The position numbers were made by a program, and so were the translations under genes. 64,000 nucleotides of DNA, taken from the NCBI RefSeq assembly GCF_018070025.1, contig NZ_JAGPYQ010000001.1, positions 3,100,001 to 3,164,000 of the forward strand, read 5' to 3'. The notes beneath the pieces were generated by a model, which was not told where the DNA came from, searched no databases, and saw only the letters and a program-made list of their open reading frames with translations. Source of the DNA: Streptomyces liliiviolaceus (lineage in GTDB: Bacteria > Actinomycetota > Actinomycetes > Streptomycetales > Streptomycetaceae). Shown piece after piece: positions 59,005 through 64,000 of the stretch (positions are counted from its first letter, which is position 1; every line of letters starts with the position of its first letter).

Positions 59005-59760
59005 ATGGACTACTGCCTCCCGTGCCAACGGCACCTCAATGGCGCCCTCGCTTGCCCGGGGTGCGGTACACCGGCCGAAGCGAGCCGAGAGAGCGCGGCC
59101 TCCCCGGACGACCGCGAGGACGCCGACGGGCGGGACGACGCGGCGGACGAGGCGGACGAGGACGACGGCGACGAACCGGAGGGCGGCGCGGGCCGCCGGG
59201 CCCGGCGCGGACGCGGCACGCGCGGCGGGAGCCGGGGGGTGCGGGCGAACCGGCGCGACCGGAAGGCGGCGCTGCACCGGCGCCGGCGTCGGCGCGTGCT
59301 GCTCGTGGGGGCGGGGCTGCTGCTCGCGGCCGGCGGGCTGAGCCTGGCCGAACTGGGCATAGAAGCGCCGTCCTCGGAACCGAAGGCGTCCGCGGCGGGG
59401 GAGGCGTCCGCCGGGTCCTCGGCCTCCGCGGACGGGGCGTCGGCGTCCGGGGGAGGCGGTGCCGGGGCGCCGGGGGTGTCGCCCTCCGCCTCGGAGTCGG
59501 AGAAGTCGAAGAAGTCCAAGAAGGACAAGGACGACGACGAGAAGGACGACAAGGACGACAAGGGGACGGAATCGGCCGATCCGTCGGCGACGGCGACGGC
59601 CGGTCCGGCGTCCTCGGCCCCGGCCTCCGTCCCGTCCGCCCCCGAGGAGTCGGATCCGGGTACGCAGGATCCTGATCCCACGACGGACGCGCCGGACCCC
59701 GACCCGGAACCGACCCCCACGGAGTCGTCGTGCGACCGCTTCTTGTGGTGGTGCACGTAA
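59005..59760 (+). CDS. SCO2400-like membrane protein with N-terminal zinc ribbon
   Basis: A 251-residue protein I recognise as SCO2400 family. Residues 1-25 (MDYCLPCQRHLNGALACPGCGTP) have two CxxC pairs likely to bind zinc in the cytoplasm. An acidic then very Arg-rich stretch (about 35-97) precedes one membrane helix (VLLVGAGLLLAAGGLSLAELGI). The outside part is low complexity: Ser/Ala/Gly, then KKSKKDKDDDEKDDKDDK, then Pro/Asp/Thr, ending CDRFLWWC where two Cys may form a disulfide. Function unknown. It is divergent from the dehydratase operon. Confidence 0.75.
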   Translation: MDYCLPCQRHLNGALACPGCGTPAEASRESAASPDDREDADGRDDAADEADEDDGDEPEGGAGRRARRGRGTRGGSRGVRANRRDRKAALHRRRRRRVLLVGAGLLLAAGGLSLAELGIEAPSSEPKASAAGEASAGSSASADGASASGGGGAGAPGVSPSASESEKSKKSKKDKDDDEKDDKDDKGTESADPSATATAGPASSAPASVPSAPEESDPGTQDPDPTTDAPDPDPEPTPTESSCDRFLWWCT

Positions 59761-60157
59761 CCGCTGACCGCGGGGTCGTTTGCCGGGCGCGGGTGCGTTA
59801 TGGCTGGCCGCGCAGTTCCCCGCGCCCCTAGGGGGGCGGAGCCCCGGCTTGGTTCGCCGACTGCGGGTGCGTCGTGGCTGGTCGCGCAGTTCCCCGCGCC
59901 CCTAAAGGCAAAAGACTGGGCCGTTCCCCGCGCCCCTGATGGGGCGCAGCCCCTCTTGGGGGCGCGGGGAACGGCGCGGGTGACCCCCACCGGCCCGCAG
60001 GTGACGTCGAGGGGGGCGTGCCCCGTCAGGGGCGCGGGGAACTGCGCGAGCAACCCCCACCGGGCCGCGGGTGAGGTGGGGTGCGGGGAACTGCGCGGGT
60101 GGCCCCCGACGGGCCGCTGGGGGTGTCGAGGAAAGCGGGCCCCTGAAGGGGCGCAGG
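59761..60157. repeat. 397-bp convergent gap filled with interspersed repeat units
   Basis: About six units in both orientations lie between 59798 and 60160: CGCGCAGTTCCCCGCGCCCCTA near 59809 and 59883, GGGCCGTTCCCCGCGCCCCTG near 59918, then GGGGCGCGGGGAACGGCGC, GGGGCGCGGGGAACTGCGC and GTGCGGGGAACTGCGC facing them. They alternate with GGCGCAGCCCC-type palindromes. There is no gene in the gap. Confidence 0.85.
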
Positions 60158-60604
60158 TCAGTCGGGGGTGGGTCCGTTCAGCATGCGGAGCAGCAGGCCC
60201 CGCAGAGCCACCCGCTCCTCCCGCGACAACGTCGCCAACGGCTCCCGAGCGAACCGCAGGGACAACCGCAGACTCCGCGCGACAGCCCGCCCCTCCTCCG
60301 TCACGGCGGCCAGTTTCACGCGCCGATCGGACGGGTCCGGCCGTCGCTCCGCCAGCCCCCGTGCCTCCAGCCGGTCCACGATCCCGGTCACGTTCGACGG
60401 CTCGCACTTCAGCTTCTGCGCCAGCCGCCGCATCGGCAGCGGCTCCAGCGACAACAGGCTCAGCAGCCGCGCCTGCGCCCCCGTCAGCGCATGCTCCGCC
60501 GCCGCCTCCTCGTACTCCTCGTGGTAACGGGCCACGACCGTGCCGATGAGGTCGACGACCTCAAGGGTCAGTGGGTCGAACGAGGGAGTCTTCTGTGTGG
60601 CCAT
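60158..60604 (-). CDS. MarR-family regulator
   Basis: A 148-residue winged-helix protein. The DNA-binding region is PLPMRRLAQKLKCEPSNVTGIVDRLEARGLAERRPDPSDRRVKLAAVTEEGRAV, with the DRR wing motif. It is divergent from an NADP-dependent oxidoreductase gene across 113 bp that contain two TGAA/TTCA dyads, so it likely represses that gene in response to an electrophile or phenolic ligand. Confidence 0.9.
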   Translation of the reverse strand: MATQKTPSFDPLTLEVVDLIGTVVARYHEEYEEAAAEHALTGAQARLLSLLSLEPLPMRRLAQKLKCEPSNVTGIVDRLEARGLAERRPDPSDRRVKLAAVTEEGRAVARSLRLSLRFAREPLATLSREERVALRGLLLRMLNGPTPD

Positions 60605-60635
60605 GCCCGACAGGCTACCCCGTTACTTGACATCA

Positions 60636-60673
60636 TGAAATATTCAGGAGCATGGTTGTTTCACATACTGAAG
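60636..60673. promoter_or_regulatory. Candidate MarR operators
   Basis: TGAAATATTCA (60636-60646, arms TGAA/TTCA) and TTTCACATACTGAAG (60659-60673, arms TTCA/TGAA) lie in the divergent gap. A possible TTGACA (60627-60632) overlaps the first. Confidence 0.5.
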
Positions 60674-60717
60674 CATTCTCATGTGTGGAAACCGTTGCAC
60701 CAGGAAAGGCGCCCTCC

Positions 60718-61740
60718 ATGACCGACACAGCCGAGCTCCCCGCCACCAGCCGCGAATGGCACCTCGTCAGCCGCCCGGTCGGCGTCCCGAAGCCCGAGGA
60801 CTTCGCCCTGGTCGAGGCCGACCTGAAGCAGCCCGGCCCGGACCAGATCGTGGTGCGCAACAAGCACCTCTCCGTGGACCCGTACATGCGCGGCCGGATG
60901 AGCGCCGCGAAGTCGTACGTCGCCCCCTACGAGCTGGGCAAGGTCATGCTGGGCGGCGCGGTCGGCGAGGTCGTCGCCTCGAACGCGGACGGCGTCTCCG
61001 TCGGCGACCACGTCCTGCACGGCTTCGGCTGGCGCGAATACGCCGTCTTCGACGCCAAGCACGCCGTCAAGGTGGACCCCGGGGCTGCGCCCCTGAGCAC
61101 GTACCTCGGCGCGCTCGGCATGACCGGCCTCACTGCGTACGCGGGCCTGCTGCGCACCGCGTCCTTCCAGGAGGGCGACTCCGTCTTCGTGTCCGGCGCG
61201 GCCGGCGCCGTCGGTAGCCAGGTCGGCCAGATCGCCAAGCTCAAGGGCGCCTCGCGGGTCATCGGCTCGGCCGGTTCCGACGAGAAGGTCAGGCTGCTGG
61301 TGGAGGAGTACGGCTTCGACGCCGCCTTCAACTACAAGAGCGGCCCCGTGAGCGAGCAGCTCCGGAAGGCCGCCCCGGACGGCGTCGACGTCTACTTCGA
61401 CAACGTCGGCGGCGACCACCTTGAGGCCGCCATCGGCTCCCTCAACCTGCGTGGCCGTATCGCCGTGTGCGGAATGATCTCCGTCTACAACAACACGGAG
61501 CCGGCGGCGGGTCCGAAGAACCTCGCGCGCCTCATCGCGACGCGGGGGCGGATCCAGGGGTTCCTCGTCGGGGACCACTACGACCTGCAGCCGCAGTTCG
61601 TGCAGGAGGTCGGGCCGTGGGTCGCCTCGGGCGAACTCAAGTACCGGGAGACGGTCGTCGAGGGCATCGAGAACAACCTTGAGGCGTTCCTCGGGGTCCT
61701 GCGAGGCGACAACACGGGCAAAATGATCGTGACGCTCTGA
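60718..61740 (+). CDS. NADP-dependent oxidoreductase (MDR, leukotriene B4 dehydrogenase-like)
   Basis: A 340-residue zinc-free medium-chain reductase. The N-terminal part REWHLVSRPVGVPKPEDFALVE and LSVDPYMRGRM are typical of the CurA/LTB4DH group. The nucleotide loop is VSGAAGAVGSQVGQIAKLKG, and YFDNVGGDHLEAAIGSLNLRGRIAVCGMIS is also conserved. Such enzymes reduce alpha,beta-unsaturated ketones and aldehydes, which suits MarR-controlled electrophile detoxification. ATG 60718 begins the domain; reading from 60652 would span the operator region. Confidence 0.9.
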   Translation: MTDTAELPATSREWHLVSRPVGVPKPEDFALVEADLKQPGPDQIVVRNKHLSVDPYMRGRMSAAKSYVAPYELGKVMLGGAVGEVVASNADGVSVGDHVLHGFGWREYAVFDAKHAVKVDPGAAPLSTYLGALGMTGLTAYAGLLRTASFQEGDSVFVSGAAGAVGSQVGQIAKLKGASRVIGSAGSDEKVRLLVEEYGFDAAFNYKSGPVSEQLRKAAPDGVDVYFDNVGGDHLEAAIGSLNLRGRIAVCGMISVYNNTEPAAGPKNLARLIATRGRIQGFLVGDHYDLQPQFVQEVGPWVASGELKYRETVVEGIENNLEAFLGVLRGDNTGKMIVTL

Positions 61741-61745
61741 CGCCG

Positions 61746-62050
61746 ACCCCGGTGGGGGCGGAGCCAAAGGATTGCGCAGTTCCCCGCGCCCCTAGGGGGT
61801 GGGACCGCGGGCCCGTCTGTCGGCTGCGGGTGCGTCGTGGCTGGCCGCGCAGTTCCTCGCGCCCCTAAAGGCAAAAGATTGCGCCGTTCCCCGCGCCCCT
61901 GATGGGGCGCAGCCCCTCTTGGGGGCGCGGGGAACGGCGCGGGTGACCCCCACCGGGTCGCAGCCGACGTCGAGAGGGCCGTGCCTATTAAGGGGCGCGG
62001 GGAACGGCGCAGTCTCTCAGCTCGGCCCCCAGCGGCCCGCAGCTGGCGAG
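61746..62050. repeat. 323-bp convergent gap filled with interspersed repeat units
   Basis: Five units lie between the oxidoreductase gene and the hydrolase gene: GCGCAGTTCCCCGCGCCCCTA (about 61775), CGCGCAGTTCCTCGCGCCCCTA (about 61846), GCGCCGTTCCCCGCGCCCCTG (about 61881), then facing copies at about 61921 and 61993. The sequence around 61860-61960 is nearly identical to that at 59903-60000, which points to copying of a composite block. No gene is present in 61741-62063. Confidence 0.85.
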
Positions 62051-62063
62051 CAACCCCCACTGC

Positions 62064-63218
62064 TCAGGCCAGCGCCAACGCGCCCCCGTGGACCGCCAGA
62101 ACCAACCGCTGGTTCTCCGGTGCCGCGCCGCCCGGGAACGCGATCCGCCGCCGCGTGTACCCGTACGCCAACCCACTCCGCGGATCGGCGAACCCCTGCG
62201 ACCCGCCCGCCCCACTGTGCCCGAAGGCCCCCGCCCCCAGGAACGGATGCCACATGTCGGCCGTGGCCTGGAAGCCGAGCCCGTACGACTTGTGCGCCCG
62301 CGCCACCAGGTCGTACCCCACGGAGTGGATCTGCCCCACCTCCGCGACCGTGTCCGGCTTGAGCAGCGCCGCGCGCCCGTTCACCTCCCCGACCGCTGCC
62401 GCGTACATCCCGGCGAGCCCGCGCGCGGAGGCGACCCCACCGGCCGACGCCTGCCCGAGGGCCCGTACCGCGCGGGAGTTGGGGAAGTCCACCAGCGGCA
62501 CGGCACCCGGCACATGCTCGTTGAACGCGATCGAGGCCAGCGTGTGCGGCCCCCGGGGCGTCGCGTCCAGCAGCGCCTGCTCCGGCGGCGTCGGCGCCAT
62601 CGGCCGCACCGACAGGTACCGGTGCTCCTCCGACTCGGGCAGCCCCAGATGGAAGCCCAGCCCGTACGGGGCGCGGACCCGCTCCTCGTAGACCTCCTGG
62701 AGCGTACGGCCGGTGGCCCGCCGGACGACCTCGCCCGTGAGCGCGCCGATCACCAGCGCGTGGTAGCCGAAGGCCGTGCCGGGCCGCCAGAACGGCCGCT
62801 GGCCGGCGAGCCGTTCGGCGATCACCCGGTCGTCGGCCAGTTCGTCGAGGGTGAAGCCCGCGTCCGACCCGACCACTCCCGCCCGGTGCGCCAGCAGTTC
62901 CCGAAGGGTCACCGCCGACTTGCCCTCCGCCGCGAACTCCGGCCAGTAGTGCGCCACTTCGCGATCCAGTTCCAGCGTGCCGTCCTGCACGAGCAGGGCG
63001 ACCACCAGATGGGCCGCCCCCTTCGAGGAGGAGAAGACACCGAACAGCGTGTCGCCGTCGGTGTCCGCGCCGGTCCACAGATCGACGACCCGCCGCCCCC
63101 GTACGTACGCGCTCAACTGGCCCGCGTAATCGGGACGTTCGGCGGCGACGACGGACGCGAACTCCTCGCGCACCGCCTCGAAGCCTTCGGCGACGGTGCC
63201 GTGGATCTCCTGTGCCAT
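62064..63218 (-). CDS. Class C beta-lactamase-like serine hydrolase (EstB-type)
   Basis: A 384-residue protein. The nucleophile motif SxxK is Ser63-Ser-Ser-Lys66 (GVFSSSKGAAHLVVALLV). A Tyr in FGYHALVIGAL corresponds to the second motif, and GHSGAGGSQGFADP is the third (HSG). No signal peptide is present, so it is probably a cytoplasmic esterase rather than an antibiotic-inactivating lactamase. ATG 63218 begins MAQEIHGTVAEGFEAV. It lies 69 bp downstream of the M14 carboxypeptidase gene. Confidence 0.88.
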   Translation of the reverse strand: MAQEIHGTVAEGFEAVREEFASVVAAERPDYAGQLSAYVRGRRVVDLWTGADTDGDTLFGVFSSSKGAAHLVVALLVQDGTLELDREVAHYWPEFAAEGKSAVTLRELLAHRAGVVGSDAGFTLDELADDRVIAERLAGQRPFWRPGTAFGYHALVIGALTGEVVRRATGRTLQEVYEERVRAPYGLGFHLGLPESEEHRYLSVRPMAPTPPEQALLDATPRGPHTLASIAFNEHVPGAVPLVDFPNSRAVRALGQASAGGVASARGLAGMYAAAVGEVNGRAALLKPDTVAEVGQIHSVGYDLVARAHKSYGLGFQATADMWHPFLGAGAFGHSGAGGSQGFADPRSGLAYGYTRRRIAFPGGAAPENQRLVLAVHGGALALA

Positions 63219-63287
63219 CCGTGCTCTCCTCAGATCTGTGCTGTTGCCGTGGATCCCCGTGCGCGGCGCCCGCTGTGCCCCCGGCGC

Positions 63288-64000
63288 TCAGGACACCGTC
63301 AGCAAGGCCCGCGCGACCTGCGCGAATTCTCCCTTGGGATGATCGCGGAAGAGCGGCTCCGTGCCGAACAGCACGGCATGCGGCCCGCTCACCACCGAGG
63401 CCCGTCCCGCGGCCTGCGCGGGCCCGCCGCTGCCGTCCTCCAGCGCACGCCAGTGCCCGGAGACGAGCGGATTCCCGCCGGCCCCGCCCGCGTACGACTG
63501 TTCCACGCGCACCCCGGCACCGAGGCCCGTGAACCACACCGGCGCGTAGACGAAACCGTGGTCGGGGGCGCCCGCGGTCACCCCGCCGCCGGACGAATTG
63601 ACCACGCGCACCACGCCGTTGGCGTCCGGATTGCCCTCCACCGCCTCGACCGGGAGCAGCCCGGCCGAGGTGTTGAGCGCCGCTCCGGCGGCTCCGCGGC
63701 CCACCAGCCCCTTCCGGCCCAGGAAGGTGTTCAGCGCGGTGCGCGCGGCCGGGGTGAGGTCCGCCGGATCCAGCCCCGAGGACGCGAACAGGACGTCCGC
63801 CCGCGACCAGTCGAAGCCCGCGTTCAGGATCGCCGTGGACACCGGGACCACGTCGAAGTCCATCTCCCGCAGCGCGAACAGCTCACCCGGTGTGACCGCC
63901 GCGGCCACCCGGACCCTCCGCAGCGGGGCGCCGCCGCTCTCCTTCGTCGCGTCGAAGGCCACGTCGTACGTCCGCGCGGCGACCGCGGCCTTCGCACGGG
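63288..64000 (-). CDS. C-terminal part of an M14 zinc carboxypeptidase-like protein (5' end outside window)
   Basis: The reading frame enters from the right edge without a start and ends at 63288; about 237 residues are visible. They correspond to the non-catalytic C-terminal region I associate with large secreted Streptomyces M14 peptidases (VRVAAAVTPGELFALREMDFDVVPVS, FDWSRADVLFASSGLDPADLT, HGFVYAPVWFTGLGAGVRVEQSYAGG, ending VARALLTVS). The catalytic zinc site would lie beyond the window. The GTG at 63962 is internal to the domain and not the start. Confidence 0.75.
   Translation of the reverse strand, partial: RAKAAVAARTYDVAFDATKESGGAPLRRVRVAAAVTPGELFALREMDFDVVPVSTAILNAGFDWSRADVLFASSGLDPADLTPAARTALNTFLGRKGLVGRGAAGAALNTSAGLLPVEAVEGNPDANGVVRVVNSSGGGVTAGAPDHGFVYAPVWFTGLGAGVRVEQSYAGGAGGNPLVSGHWRALEDGSGGPAQAAGRASVVSGPHAVLFGTEPLFRDHPKGEFAQVARALLTVS

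Noticed and set aside
63288..63962. Complete small protein starting at GTG 63962
   Set aside because: The frame continues upstream to the window edge without a stop and the residues fit the interior of an M14-type protein, so the gene is cut by the window.
1..64000. tRNA, rRNA, insertion sequences, phage genes
   Set aside because: No cloverleaf-like stretches with CCA-region features, rRNA signatures, transposase or integrase motifs were recognised by reading; absence was not confirmed by a dedicated search.

Overview
The window is high-GC DNA with GC-biased third codon positions, GTG and TTG starts, many ATGA-coupled genes and large secreted enzymes. It also carries families I associate with Streptomyces (SAV_2336-like, SCO6745-like, SCO2400-like, AftD, PorA/DUF3068). 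I take it to be a Streptomyces chromosome segment. I found 53 supportable protein genes, the first and last cut by the window edges. I saw no tRNA, rRNA, CRISPR array, transposase or prophage.

Layout. 1-4.6 kb (minus strand): a VMAP-type conflict locus with a CU044_2847-like protein, a trypsin-like protease fused to a VMAP-C region, a MoxR-like AAA ATPase and a SAV_2336-like protein, next to a divergent secreted subtilase (4.8-8.6 kb). 8.6-13.9 kb: a malonate locus with carrier, malonyl-CoA synthetase, fused carboxyltransferase and divergent GntR regulator. 13.9-15.9 kb: peptidase E and an ATP-grasp ligase. 15.8-27.0 kb: a nine-gene, almost fully translationally coupled minus-strand operon (GT4, methyltransferases, a giant AftD-like arabinofuranosyltransferase, a condensation-like acyltransferase, an EamA transporter, a Trm112-like protein). 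A PorA/DUF3068 gene lies upstream of it. This looks like an envelope glycan assembly system.

30-58.7 kb is dominated by sugar use. It holds an IclR regulator with an SMP-30 lactonase, a CUT1 importer with GH43 and GH51 arabinan enzymes, a second GH43 / GH43-RICIN pair, galactose mutarotase, a CUT2 (MmsAB-ChvE) importer, an unknown barrel-like protein, a Zn-dehydrogenase and a galactonate-dehydratase-like enolase. Five of these transcription units share a palindrome close to GTTCGAAATTTCGAAC next to or just downstream of a recognisable promoter. I infer one IclR regulon that couples arabinan degradation to an oxidative, non-phosphorylating sugar route. Interspersed are a PEBP protein with its GntR gene, TauE, PucR and LysR regulators, an intradiol dioxygenase and a PLP aminotransferase with a Q/P-rich tail. 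59-64 kb: a SCO2400-like membrane protein, MarR with a divergent oxidoreductase, a class C beta-lactamase-like hydrolase and the end of an M14 carboxypeptidase.

A GC-rich repeat (core GGGGCGCGGGGAACTGCGC) recurs more than 20 times. It fills most convergent gaps and is also read in frame inside three proteins of the first 8.6 kb. Short 7-mer and 9-mer tandem repeats mark three other gene borders.
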